This document shows positions 1 to 7,761 of a DNA stretch of 14,679 nucleotides, in pieces (position 1 is the stretch's first letter; each line of letters opens with the position of its first letter). The DNA comes from Planctomycetota bacterium (lineage in GTDB: Bacteria; Planctomycetota; Phycisphaerae; Sedimentisphaerales; Anaerobacaceae): contig JAFNGF010000198.1 in the NCBI GenBank assembly GCA_017885385.1, positions 377 through 15,055 of the forward strand, written 5' to 3'. Made by a program: the position numbers and the translations under genes. The notes under the pieces were generated by a model. The model did no database searches. It saw nothing but the letters and a program-made list of their open reading frames with translations, and had not been told where the DNA came from.

Positions 1-455
1 GATACGGGCTCCAAAAGAGCCGCCTGGACGAATGACATATTATCCGGAATCCCGGCAACGATCCACCAAGGTACGGCAACGTATTCAGCAAACGCCCCGT
101 GCCTTTTGAACTCCGGCACAGAAACGCCTAACACCTGCCGATTCACGCAGCGATTATATTTGCCCGCTCGGCACGCCGCACATTTGTTGCAGTACACGGT
201 TGAATCAAAACAGACTCTATCGCCTTTGCGAAAACCTCTTGCGTTTTCGCCGATGCCCTGAACGACACCAGCCGCCTCGTGGCCCATAATAAGGGGCGGA
301 ATTCTTCTGCCGGTCTTGCCGGTAAAGCCGTGAACATCTGAGCCGCAAATCCCGCAGGCCTTGACGCGCACGAGCAATTCGTCGTCTCCAGGCTGGGGAT
401 CAGGAAAATCCGTATATTCCAGACAATAAGGTTCTGTGTGAAGCAGGGCCTTCAA
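1..455 (-). CDS. Zinc-dependent alcohol dehydrogenase (MDR family), N-terminal part, cut by window edge
   Basis: The first 151 codons of a medium-chain zinc dehydrogenase are visible, and the gene continues past base 1. By family it oxidises an alcohol or polyol with NAD(P) in the cytoplasm; the substrate cannot be read here. Visible motifs are the GroES-like N-terminal fold with the catalytic-zinc Cys37 in GICGSDVH, His59-Glu60 in MGHEAAG, and the structural-zinc set Cys89, Cys92, Cys95 and Cys103 spaced 2-2-7, as in threonine or sorbitol dehydrogenases. The start is a TTG (453-455): the only upstream codons in this frame run to a TAA at 468-470, and no ATG or GTG lies between. It begins 8 bp after the stop of the transporter gene upstream, so the two are probably co-transcribed. 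All metal ligands in the visible part are present, so nothing suggests inactivation. Confidence 0.9.
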   Translation of the reverse strand, partial: MKALLHTEPYCLEYTDFPDPQPGDDELLVRVKACGICGSDVHGFTGKTGRRIPPLIMGHEAAGVVQGIGENARGFRKGDRVCFDSTVYCNKCAACRAGKYNRCVNRQVLGVSVPEFKRHGAFAEYVAVPWWIVAGIPDNMSFVQAALLEPV

Positions 456-463
456 CGTTGCAC

Positions 464-1903
464 CTATTTAGAACGAATCAGAGGAATCAAGGCCAATGGA
501 ATCTGAAAAATACAGAAGTAAGCAAAAACCAGAAAAGCAACAAGCAGACCGACGGCAAAGAACCAGTTTGGCTTGAGGATTTCAGCAGCATCTTTCGAAA
601 GGAGCCTCGGCATCACCCAAAACAAACCTATTGCGACCCAGATTGCCTGCAAAGGCGTCAGAAGCAGGCCATCAAGAATCGCTGAAAACTGAACCAGAAC
701 GACCGGCTGCTTCTGGAAGCAAAATACAAGAATCATATTGGTGCACAAAAAGAAAAGCAGAAACAATCTAAACTGGGTTTTCCAGGAAAGCTTTTTGTCG
801 AAGCCTGGAATGCAGATTCTAAAAGAGTCGGCGAGCAATCGGGGCCAGCCGGCAAGCTGGCCAACCTGCGTGGAGATAAGCGCGGCCGCCCCTGCGAGCA
901 GAAATAGAAAGCCGCCGACAGGTCCCCACCTGGATGAAAAGAGCTTGGAAAGCTCGAACGCGACCTGCTCACCTTTTGGGGCTATCTGAGCGGGCCCCAG
1001 GACTCCGGCACCGGCAATCAAAAAAGAGGCGGTGACGACAATGCCGATCACCATCGCCACAGTTGCATCGACGTAAAGGACCCGGCACCAGCCCTTTATT
1101 TTCTCAGCGGCTTGGGAAGTCATACTTTTAAGCATAGCGACGTCGGCAGCTCTGCCGTAGCCTCTGCCTACGGTTGCGCCATAGCCGGCGCCCATGACCC
1201 AGTAGGTGTACCAAACCTGGCTTGCAAAACCGCCTGCGCCCCAGCCGATAAGGGGCAGGATTTCCTTCCACGGGTTGCTGCTAATGCCTTCAATTTTAAG
1301 CGCCCATTGGGCCACTTCGGGACGACTTATGCTAAGACCTCGCAGCAGTTCTGTAGCATCCGGCAGGACATGGATGGTAACATATACGACCCCCAGGACA
1401 ATAATAATAACGAAGCAACTCATCACTATCTTCAAGATGCCGAATACGCCCGACCAGACGATAGCCAGCGCGAAAAATGTCACCAGCCAGCCGCTGAAAG
1501 TTGCGCCGATTGGGACGATACTATTTACGAAGATGCCCGACGCGGTAGCCAGCGCGCCGATTGAAAACGTTGCGCTTACGAACTGCGCTATAAGGACAAT
1601 CCAGACCGCCCAGCGCCGCGGGCCTGGAATTCGCGCGAACATATCAATCATTCCTTCACCGGTGCAGACCGTATAGCGTGCCCCACTCATGCCGATCCAG
1701 AACTTCAAAAATATGCCAAGTACGATTGCCCAGAGGACGGTGCTGCCGAGTATTGCGCCGGCGCGTGTAGCCAGGATTACTTCGCCTGAGCCGATGTATT
1801 CCGCCGCCCAGACAAACGACGGACCTATCAGCGCCAGAATCGCAAAGCCGGTGGGCGGCGTTTTGATTTCCATATCGTCGTGGCCCTTTGTGGCTGCCTC
1901 CAT
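464..1903 (-). CDS. Nramp-like integral membrane transporter lacking the canonical metal motifs
   Basis: A 479-residue polytopic membrane protein with about eleven hydrophobic segments. The first segment (residues 21-45, GPSFVWAAEYIGSGEVIL) aligns with TM1 of Nramp/MntH transporters, where the usual sequence is a GPGF...Y-DPGN pattern. Here DPGN is replaced by Gly38-Ser-Gly-Glu41, and the TM6-like segment (GWGAGGFASQVWYTYW) has no Met-Pro-His. In characterised Nramp proteins those two motifs bind Mn2+ or Fe2+, so the cargo is uncertain: it may be another cation such as Mg2+, or something else. ATG at 1903 is preceded by an AGGGA ribosome site about 8 nt away. Its stop lies 8 bp before the dehydrogenase start. 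It is separated from the envelope-type genes by a 480-bp spacer, so it may belong to a different transcription unit. Confidence 0.85.
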   Translation of the reverse strand: MEAATKGHDDMEIKTPPTGFAILALIGPSFVWAAEYIGSGEVILATRAGAILGSTVLWAIVLGIFLKFWIGMSGARYTVCTGEGMIDMFARIPGPRRWAVWIVLIAQFVSATFSIGALATASGIFVNSIVPIGATFSGWLVTFFALAIVWSGVFGILKIVMSCFVIIIVLGVVYVTIHVLPDATELLRGLSISRPEVAQWALKIEGISSNPWKEILPLIGWGAGGFASQVWYTYWVMGAGYGATVGRGYGRAADVAMLKSMTSQAAEKIKGWCRVLYVDATVAMVIGIVVTASFLIAGAGVLGPAQIAPKGEQVAFELSKLFSSRWGPVGGFLFLLAGAAALISTQVGQLAGWPRLLADSFRICIPGFDKKLSWKTQFRLFLLFFLCTNMILVFCFQKQPVVLVQFSAILDGLLLTPLQAIWVAIGLFWVMPRLLSKDAAEILKPNWFFAVGLLVAFLVFAYFCIFQIPLALIPLIRSK

Positions 1904-2383
1904 CAGTTCGTCCCTTATTTATGCGCGTGAAAATCAGCTCGGCATTCACAGTTTGCAGTAGGTTAGCGGCTTATGAAGTTTCTGTCCACAAATTTCTCAC
2001 TCCCGGCTGAGCATGTCCTGTAACGAGTATTTTTGTTGCAGGAGCGGCCAGCGATGGGTATTACCTAAGACCGCCTGATAGGTTCAGCCCCAAGCGCAGA
2101 CTTTTGGAGAAACGGGCGAAAAAGCATTTTTCGGCAGTCCAAACTCGACGGGCGCCTATCGGAGTCATCACAATTAGGTGGTCGGTTTCCTTGCCCGGCA
2201 AGGGTTACCAGAGTGACTTAGTGCTGACTGTAATTTGACATGAGGCCGCAGCGCAAAGACAGTGCTCGCTGCAACGCGAGAGATGCCGTTCGACTCCCTC
2301 CGGCTCCAGTCCTTTTAAGAGCCAAGAACATGCGTGCTGTAATCGCTGATGCCTCGCACGCAGCGTGTGGATTCGCTGACCGC
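1904..2383. other. 480-bp intergenic spacer
   Basis: No coding region with a plausible start and composition was found on either strand. It contains a short sequence at 2288-2308 that resembles the 3' end of a tRNA or tmRNA (listed separately) and an imperfect hairpin (GCAGCG at 2248-2253 with CGCTGC at 2267-2272). I saw no convincing promoter for the transporter gene. The spacer separates two functionally unlike gene groups. Confidence 0.6.
2288..2308 (+). other. tRNA/tmRNA 3'-end-like fragment, possible integration scar
   Basis: The sequence GTTCGACTCCCTCCGGCTCC followed by A has the shape of a T-loop (GTTCGACTC), the 3' half of a T-stem and a 7-nt acceptor 3' strand plus discriminator A. 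The 5' half of the T-stem (TGCCG) does not pair with the 3' half, and no GGAGCCG-type 5' acceptor strand with a D-arm or anticodon arm lies at a suitable distance. It is therefore not an intact RNA gene. Such 3' fragments are what site-specific integration into tRNA or tmRNA genes leaves behind, but chance resemblance over 21 bases is possible. Confidence 0.2.
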
Positions 2384-3451
2384 CTAACCTAAATGACGGT
2401 AAGCCACCTTCCCTATTGTTTTTGCCAGCGACAACGGGATGTGTCTCTGAACGGCCCTGAATAACCTGTATTTCAAATCGTTTTGCTCTAACGACATCGC
2501 TCCTTTTATCTCTGGATAGTAGAAATAAGGAAGGTCATACATCTTCGCACCCCATCTTCTTTTGAACTCAAGCAAGCCCTTGTTGTCTGACGTCGTCTTA
2601 CCAAAATCAAAATACTGATATCCCTCAGAGCACGCCATCTCTATACCCGCCCACAAAGCCAGGTGATTGGGCCTTACCGACAGATACTTCGCAATGGAAG
2701 CTCCGTGCTCAAAAGAAACAGTGTCTCGGAACTTGAATAAAACGATACCCGCAATTGGCTTTTCATCAAGCTCAGCCAGAAGCACTGTGAAATAACCCTG
2801 TGGATAAAGCATTTCCCACATGTTCTTGAAAAATCTATAAGGCTGGATGGGAAACCCTTGATGCTTTCTCGTCCTGGCATGTATGGCGTAAAACCTTTTC
2901 AAATCTTCTTCAGAGCAACCTTGCCTTACTGTGACGCCGCATCTCTCGGCTTTTTTCACCGAGCGAACAATGCAATCTCTGTGGAATCCTTGCTTCACAT
3001 TTTCAAACCCACCCGAAATATCCAGAATGTGGATCTTATGGGAGCTATGAGGTTTTAGCCGGCTCTCCTTGAGCAGGTCTACCCGTCTAAAGGCGCGGAG
3101 CTCGTAATACGATGCCGGAATACTCCCAAGCTCGACAATCATACGATCAAGCAGTCTTGTTAAGTCTCCTTCATCCGCCACCAACGGGTCGCAGTACGAA
3201 CTAAACGGCAGCGACACAATTCTTGTGCCGGTCAACCCGCTCTTGACAATAAAGCAAGGAATGGCTGACCGGATGTTACAGCTCTCGTCTTCGATGATAA
3301 AACACAATGGCCGAACATGGTCGTGTGTACGGGCAATAACCCGGATCCAGCAAGAGTGCTGATAGATGGTGCCGTGCTGATGGTTCGTGACAAACTAATC
3401 CCATCTCGCGTCACTAAGCGGGTCAATGATCTTTACATCGTTCGCACGCAT
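2384..3451 (-). pseudogene. FemAB-like GNAT aminoacyltransferase, interrupted by an in-frame amber codon
   Basis: Reading from ATG 3451 gives MRANDVKIIDPLSDARWD, a TAG at 3397-3395, then FVTNHQHGTIYQHSCWIRV and on without a break to the stop at 2384. It aligns end to end with the intact paralogue at 11431-10367 (MNISDVMLIDPLNDVRWDSF), which has Ser (TCA) where this copy has TAG. The aligned N-terminal 150 bases are gap-free, and overall the copies differ by one inserted codon. The family fold is a double GNAT as in FemA/FemX; members transfer amino acids from aminoacyl-tRNA onto peptidoglycan or other envelope acceptors, and distant members occur in exopolysaccharide loci. Conserved family features include FDFGKTTSDNKGLLEFKRRW near the C-terminus. 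A TTG at 3307 could restart translation and give a 307-residue protein, but it would lack the first 48 codons. TAG ends several intact genes here, so recoding is unlikely. A sequencing error cannot be excluded. Confidence 0.75.
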
Positions 3452-3589
3452 AACGACAGCACCGCTGTAGGACTTTCACGTTTCCCTGCAAGCCATACTT
3501 TATCGATTGTTTTGCTTGCGCGTTCCTGCCGGCCCGTAGATAAGCCCTTGTTCAAGAATTGCTTACAGAGTGACTGGCCGTTCAGGCGG

Positions 3590-3871
3590 TTAGTCTGGTC
3601 GATCCTGCTCGGCGGGGTCTTGGACGCCTGGCTTGAGCAGAATTCCCTCATCAGATTGGTTAGGCACTCTGCTGGTGAAGCATCGCCAGGTTTCAACCTG
3701 TCCCGTGCCCGTATGCATTCTGGCATAGAAGACGTAGTTTTGGTTGGCGGCCACACATAACTGGTATGACCCGACTTCAGCCGGTTTCAAGGCAGCCCCC
3801 AACACCAAGACCACAGAAACCCCGATTATCAAGCCCAATAGTAGATTCCTGGCATCCATTCTTACCGCCAT
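3590..3871 (-). CDS. Small membrane-anchored protein (93 aa), TGQV-x-x-W type
   Basis: I do not know a function. Residues 10-27 (LLLGLIIGVSVVLVLGAA) form one hydrophobic segment after a short positive N-terminus, giving a signal anchor or uncleaved signal peptide with the rest outside the cytoplasm. The exported part holds YQL at about 36-38 and TGTGQVETW at about 54-62. I associate a similar anchor, YQ, TGQVW layout with small hypothetical proteins of planctomycetes, from memory only. ATG 3871 is preceded by AGGGGAG at good spacing and by a promoter-like sequence at 3932-3959. The region from codon 17 upstream is duplicated at 7711-7848. Placed between the decarboxylase gene and the broken FemAB-like gene, it has its own promoter and may not share their function. 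The proline- and acid-rich tail after residue 65 may be disordered. Confidence 0.7.
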   Translation of the reverse strand: MAVRMDARNLLLGLIIGVSVVLVLGAALKPAEVGSYQLCVAANQNYVFYARMHTGTGQVETWRCFTSRVPNQSDEGILLKPGVQDPAEQDRPD

Positions 3872-3959
3872 TTGCTCCCCTTTCAGTAATGGTTTGCCTC
3901 GGTGTCCGCACCGCTTTACGCTCGGCTTCCAATTTTATCAAGGCTGCCACGAACTTCAA
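3821..3959 (-). repeat. Direct repeat copy 1: promoter, leader and N-terminal codons of the small protein
   Basis: About 139 bp that recur at 7711-7848 in the same orientation. The inner 69 bp (codons 1-17 of the small protein plus its ribosome site) differ at one base only. The outer part, covering the untranslated leader and promoter, is less alike and has a one-base length difference. Similarity stops abruptly at 3821, inside the transmembrane coding part. The high conservation of promoter, ribosome site and signal-anchor codons suggests duplication of a whole expression cassette. Confidence 0.85.
3932..3959 (-). promoter_or_regulatory. Sigma-70-type promoter candidate for the small protein
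   Basis: On the minus strand TTGAAG (3959-3954) and TAAAAT (3937-3932) are separated by 16 bp. The same two hexamers with the same spacing occur in the duplicate copy at 7821-7848 although the spacer sequence differs, which argues that the hexamers matter. The predicted leader is about 55 nt before ATG 3871. Confidence 0.5.
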
Positions 3960-4191
3960 TAGGATAATCAATGCCGGAGCAAGTGTTACATGGATAGAGC
4001 ACTCCGGTCTTGTTCAAAGAATATGCTGTGAGTGCGCAGTTGCTGAGGCTACATATAGATTCGAGGTTGAGAGAGAGTTGAGGTAACCTATGACGATGGA
4101 TGCGTTGCCGAGCGGTGCGAGGAATCTTGCAGGAAATGGCAAGCAGGCGCTTCAGTACCGTAACTGAAGCCGGTACAAATATGAAGACATG
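3960..4191. other. Intergenic stretch between decarboxylase gene and small-protein promoter
   Basis: No gene is supported here. Apart from the hairpin at 4149-4170, just past the decarboxylase stop, the sequence shows only weak resemblance to the corresponding stretch next to the second small-protein copy (7849-7938). Together with the promoter and leader at 3872-3959 it makes a gene-free stretch of about 320 bp. Confidence 0.5.
4149..4170 (-). terminator. Perfect 8-bp hairpin just downstream of the decarboxylase gene
   Basis: GCTTCAGT and ACTGAAGC are exact inverted repeats around a 6-nt loop, starting about 22 nt after the decarboxylase stop codon. There is no T-run after the stem on the minus strand, so it is at best a transcript-end stabiliser or a non-canonical terminator. 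A related sequence, CAGTACTGTGACTGAAGC, follows the radical SAM gene at about 7886-7903, where the stem is only partly kept. Confidence 0.35.
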
Positions 4192-4995
4192 TCACTTAGT
4201 GCCAAAGTGCGCAATTATCGAAATCCCTGCATAAACTTGCTCTCCGACATCGACTTTAATTTCCAAAGCCTGTAAGCTGGGCAAAACAATATCTACCTGA
4301 GAGCCGAATTTGATCATTCCTATCTTCTGGCCTAAACCTAACTCGTCACCCTGTCGGACGTATGCCACGATGCGTCTGACCAGCCGGGATGCTATTTGAA
4401 TCAAGCCGATCTTGAACCTATCGTTCTCGATAATTTCAATAACTCTCTCATTTCTGTACGGGGCATCTTCTGTTTTCAGAGAACAAAAACTCCCGGGTAT
4501 ATGCTCAAGGTAAGTCACTTTGCCGCCGATTGCCGCCCGCGTGACATGGACATCCAGGAAAGTCATCCCTATGCCAATCAGATAACCCTGCCCTCCCGGC
4601 AGAATATTCAATAAAGGCTCGGACAATCTTACGTCTTCCTTGCCCTTCGATGAAAATGGTACGTTGCCTTTCTCTATATGCTTGACGTATTTGACAACGC
4701 CATCTGCGGGGGCAACAATTATATTCTCGGCATCAGGAGGAGCTCGATCAGGGTCTCTATAAAATCGTACCACTAAAGCTATGCCGGCGGTGACGACAAT
4801 TAGAAGTGAGCAAGTTAATACTTTTAGCATAGGCCCCATATCAAAATGGGGCGCCACGCCGTTTACGGTTAACCCTGCAAAAAGTCCAATTACCAAAGCA
4901 CTGACGGAAACAACCTTCAGGTTCAGCTCCCATTTGTGGGCTACGGGAATAAGAATCCCCACAGCCAGTACAACACCAAGCAGCACGTTCCCCAT
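4192..4995 (-). CDS. psd: Phosphatidylserine decarboxylase-like pyruvoyl enzyme (short, archaeal-type)
   Basis: A 267-residue protein with three N-terminal hydrophobic segments (about 3-20, 28-46 and 58-78) followed by the decarboxylase domain. The family removes CO2 from phosphatidylserine to form phosphatidylethanolamine at the membrane and self-cleaves to make a pyruvoyl cofactor. Visible motifs are FYRDPDR (78-84), VAPADGVV (94-101), FLDVHVTRAAIGGKV (146-160) and KFGSQVDIVLP, in which Gly231-Ser232 is the expected cleavage site as in the short GS-type enzymes; cleavage would leave a pyruvoyl at Ser232. The gene starts 8 bp after the ATP-grasp stop, so it is in one operon with that gene and the radical SAM gene before it. 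The ribosome site is weak, suggesting coupling to the upstream gene. No phosphatidylserine synthase is nearby, so the substrate may be another serine-bearing lipid; that is inference. Confidence 0.9.
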   Translation of the reverse strand: MGNVLLGVVLAVGILIPVAHKWELNLKVVSVSALVIGLFAGLTVNGVAPHFDMGPMLKVLTCSLLIVVTAGIALVVRFYRDPDRAPPDAENIIVAPADGVVKYVKHIEKGNVPFSSKGKEDVRLSEPLLNILPGGQGYLIGIGMTFLDVHVTRAAIGGKVTYLEHIPGSFCSLKTEDAPYRNERVIEIIENDRFKIGLIQIASRLVRRIVAYVRQGDELGLGQKIGMIKFGSQVDIVLPSLQALEIKVDVGEQVYAGISIIAHFGTK

Positions 4996-5003
4996 GTCCT
5001 ATA

Positions 5004-6179
5004 TCAAAATCCCCGTTTGAAGTAGAAATAAGGCGCCAAGAAGACTTCTACAAAAAATGGTAAAGGGTCATAACCAGAATAGACTGCAAATTCTCTTTTA
5101 CCCTTGATCGAATTGAAGTAATCGGCAAGCGTCAACCGCCTCTTACAAATCTCCGAGATCACAATAGGAACGTCGGTCAACAGCCTGATCCATTTAATAT
5201 CCTTTTCAAAGGAGTTTGCACACGCGGGCTCATTATTAATATCCGCAAACAGAAGCCATGAGAAATTCACGCCTGCCGCCGCACCTAAGGTGTGCCAGCC
5301 CCAGGTTCGCGGATTTATCTCCAAAAGCTCATATTCGCCATCCTTATCGTCGTACATGAATTCCACTTCTGACAGGCCGTAATACCCCATTTCTTTCAAT
5401 AGTCTGACTGAAAACTCCTCTATTTCAGGAATCTCGCACGTGAATGCAAAGGTCGTGGCATTGCCGAACTCCATCGGATGCTGCCTTTGTCTTTTAGCTA
5501 TGAGCTTGCCTTTTACCTCGCCGCCGCTAAAGAGAGAACAAAAAGAATAGAGATTGTTTGGCCCGCCCTGTATAAGCTCCTGTATCATAATTTCCGATGC
5601 ATCAATGATAGAATTCATATACTTGTAGCCCGTCACCAGCTCCTGCTGGTTATTGGCCCTAATTGCCTTTCGCTTAGTGAGCGGGAAGAAGTTTTCTTTT
5701 ATTGTCGGTTTCAAAATGACGGGAAAATCCAGGCTCAAGTTACTCAATTGCCCGCTGTTTTCCGCAAAAAATGTTTTGGGAACAGGAACGTCAGCCTGTT
5801 GCGCCAACTGATAAGTGAGCTTTTTGTCATAGGCAAATTTAGTAATCTCCCACTCCGGCGTGGGTATTAGATAGCGCTCGCTCAGCCGACTCCTGAACTG
5901 CGAAAGGATAAAAACTGCTCTGTCGCTTGTCGGGTAAACAACCCACTTGTTAAGTCCTTTCTCGATCGCCAGGCGTTCCAAAAACGAAACGAAAGCTTCA
6001 GTATCGGTCAGGGCCGGACACTTGTAATACTTCCGCACAGACCTCGAGAATCTGCCAATAGAGAATTCCGGATCGACAATGATAACAGGAATACCCAGAC
6101 CGGCTAAGTTCCGGGCAATACCTAAGCCCTGGAAATCACCACCGATTACTACCGCCCCATTTTGTCGGCTCCTATACAC
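5004..6179 (-). CDS. ATP-grasp carboxylate-amine ligase
   Basis: A 391-residue ATP-grasp protein of the type that activates a carboxylate as an acyl phosphate and joins it to an amine. The N-terminal Rossmann-like part has GGDFQGLGIARNLAGLG (13-29). The ATP-binding part includes FPVILKP with Lys157, and the metal-binding end has EVEF (271-274) and LLEINPRTWGWH (285-296), with Glu287 and Asn289 as likely Mg ligands. This layout is like D-aspartate ligases and related ligases found in polysaccharide loci, so it may add an amino acid to a glycan or lipid carrier, but the substrate is not readable. The start is GTG 6179 with AAGGA five bases before it; that ribosome site lies at the end of the radical SAM gene, 11 bp upstream. 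The stop is 8 bp before the decarboxylase gene. Confidence 0.85.
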   Translation of the reverse strand: MYRSRQNGAVVIGGDFQGLGIARNLAGLGIPVIIVDPEFSIGRFSRSVRKYYKCPALTDTEAFVSFLERLAIEKGLNKWVVYPTSDRAVFILSQFRSRLSERYLIPTPEWEITKFAYDKKLTYQLAQQADVPVPKTFFAENSGQLSNLSLDFPVILKPTIKENFFPLTKRKAIRANNQQELVTGYKYMNSIIDASEIMIQELIQGGPNNLYSFCSLFSGGEVKGKLIAKRQRQHPMEFGNATTFAFTCEIPEIEEFSVRLLKEMGYYGLSEVEFMYDDKDGEYELLEINPRTWGWHTLGAAAGVNFSWLLFADINNEPACANSFEKDIKWIRLLTDVPIVISEICKRRLTLADYFNSIKGKREFAVYSGYDPLPFFVEVFLAPYFYFKRGF

Positions 6180-6190
6180 GCCAGTCCTTC

Positions 6191-7468
6191 TTACTGCTCT
6201 AAGACTTTTCTATACCGCATCCACTCAAACAATCTGCGGACGGTAAGGTTGTTAAAGAAAAGTCTCTCGAAGAGCGTGACATTGAAAAAATATTTGACTA
6301 AACGTCCGACGATAGGACGATGCTTGTACATGCTGTAAGCTGCGTTTTTCAGGATCTGTTTTCGCACCCGATCGCACTGTTTCAGCACCCTTATCCGTTC
6401 TTCTTTGGGCAGCTCGCGTGTCTGGAATACAGGGACAAGTCTATCTTCGGAAACACTATTAAGATAGTCTTCAGGAGGAATTAGGAACAAATTGTGCTCT
6501 TTTATGTAATCGAACATCTCCGTCCCAGGATAGGGAATGGGATTATTGACGTTTATCAGGCTGACAGGGTACTTCTTGGCAAGTCGGATACTATCCTCGA
6601 TATCAGCCGCCGTTTCACCCGGCGATCCAATAAGAAAGTACAACCTGACATCCAAGCCCAATTCACAGGCATCTTTTACCGGCCGTTCTATGGTCTCTAT
6701 AGTCTCGCCCTTTTTCAGGTAGCCAAGCACCTTATTATTTCCGCCGTCTACGCCAAAGCCCACCTCTCGGACGCCGATTTCTTTCATCCTGGCCAGCAAC
6801 TGCCGATCAACGCTGTCCGCCCTAAGTCCGTTTGAACACCGTATGAATAAGTCTTTGAGCCCACGCCTTTCTATTTCATCGCAAATCGCGTAAACTCGCG
6901 TCTTTTTCAATGCAAAATTGTCATCGTCTATGGCGAACTGCCTGATCCCCTTTTCATACCAGTATTCGATTTCATCCACAAAGCTCTTCTCGCTTCGAGC
7001 TCGGTACTCTCTCGCAATCAGCTTATTGGGACAAAACGTGCACTGGTACACGCAACCCCTGCTGGAGTGGACAGGAATCTGCCTGGAGTAGTCTTTCATA
7101 TTGAAGTTGTCATATCTGGGAAACGCTATCTCGTCCAGGTTTTTCACTGGAGGCCTTTCGCCCGTGAAGAGAGCGTCTCGGCCTTTTCTGAATATCAGAC
7201 CTTTAATATCATCATACGGCAGGTCGTTTTTACAGAGCTCAAGGATGGTTTGTTCGCCGTCAGAGACAACGCCAAAATCGATGCCCTGGCACTCTTGAAG
7301 CACCTTTTCCTTCAAGATGGTTACATGATGACCGCCGGCACCAAACGAAATAGCCTTTTCTTCTCCAAGCCACATACCAAGCAGTGGCGTACCCTTTCGC
7401 TCGGAAAATCTTTGCTTATATGTCCGGCAGCAAAGTAGTCGAATATGCTTGTTTTTGCCAAACCACAC
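6191..7468 (-). CDS. B12-binding-type radical SAM enzyme with a shortened N-terminal domain
   Basis: The radical SAM core is intact: Cys139-x3-Cys143-x2-Cys146 (RGCVYQCTFC) for the 4Fe-4S cluster, then a TIM-barrel segment through about residue 330. Before it sits only the end of a cobalamin-binding domain, recognisable as FGAGGHHVTIL (42-52) and DFGVVSDGEQTILEL (64-78). A full domain is about 130-150 residues, so roughly half is missing. Family members do methylations and other radical chemistry on lipids, sugars or natural products. The GTG at 7468 has no ribosome site; the frame stays open to a TAA near 7567, and NVLITVNAR just upstream looks like the first strand of a cobalamin domain but has only rare start codons. 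The protein may be a deletion derivative, or translated from an unusual start. It leads the tight three-gene set with the ATP-grasp and decarboxylase genes. Confidence 0.8.
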   Translation of the reverse strand: MWFGKNKHIRLLCCRTYKQRFSERKGTPLLGMWLGEEKAISFGAGGHHVTILKEKVLQECQGIDFGVVSDGEQTILELCKNDLPYDDIKGLIFRKGRDALFTGERPPVKNLDEIAFPRYDNFNMKDYSRQIPVHSSRGCVYQCTFCPNKLIAREYRARSEKSFVDEIEYWYEKGIRQFAIDDDNFALKKTRVYAICDEIERRGLKDLFIRCSNGLRADSVDRQLLARMKEIGVREVGFGVDGGNNKVLGYLKKGETIETIERPVKDACELGLDVRLYFLIGSPGETAADIEDSIRLAKKYPVSLINVNNPIPYPGTEMFDYIKEHNLFLIPPEDYLNSVSEDRLVPVFQTRELPKEERIRVLKQCDRVRKQILKNAAYSMYKHRPIVGRLVKYFFNVTLFERLFFNNLTVRRLFEWMRYRKVLEQ

Positions 7469-7629
7469 ACAGTTAAATTTCTTGCGTGCGTTTACCGTAA
7501 TCAGGACATTTTTTATTCTGATAAAAAAATTTTGAAATGTCTTTATGGCATTGTCTCCGGAACGTTATTTGTTGCTGGGACAGACACTTACCTCTCATTC
7601 CGGATATCGGCAAATACAGATGGAAGCCT

Positions 7630-7761
7630 TCAATTATCATAAGATAGAAGATAAGTTTTTTTCCGCTCGCCGGGGGTGCCAAAACTGATTGAGCTCAGAT
7701 AACTGACGCACCCGATTATCAAGCCCAATAGTAGATTCTTGGCATCCATTCTTACCGCCAT
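7630..7761 (-). pseudogene. Truncated copy of the small membrane-anchored protein
   Basis: The first 17 codons (MAVRMDAKNLLLGLIIG) match the protein at 3871-3590 with one Arg/Lys change. After that the reading runs into unrelated sequence and stops at 43 codons, so the TGQV-x-x-W exported part is missing. The AGGGGAG ribosome site and the promoter are kept, so a short peptide could still be made. The break falls about 240 bp before the shortened radical SAM gene, which suggests one rearrangement damaged both. No new function can be assigned to the 43-residue product. Confidence 0.6.

Noticed and set aside
1112..1676. Long plus-strand open frames opposite the transporter gene
   Set aside because: They lie entirely on the antisense of a well-supported membrane protein gene and their translations have no recognisable domain; the composition is that of a shadow frame.
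2220..2308. Complete tRNA or tmRNA gene ending at 2308
   Set aside because: No matching 5' acceptor strand, D-arm or anticodon arm is present and the T-stem does not pair; only a 3' fragment resemblance remains.
3395..3397. Amber codon read as an amino acid (recoding)
   Set aside because: TAG terminates both FemAB-like genes, the methyltransferase, the transporter and the DegT-type gene in this window, and I see no reason in the sequence for local recoding.
3777..3971. Minus-strand open frame overlapping the small protein and its leader
   Set aside because: It covers the promoter and leader of the small protein, and the one-base length difference between the two repeat copies breaks this frame, so it is not conserved as protein.
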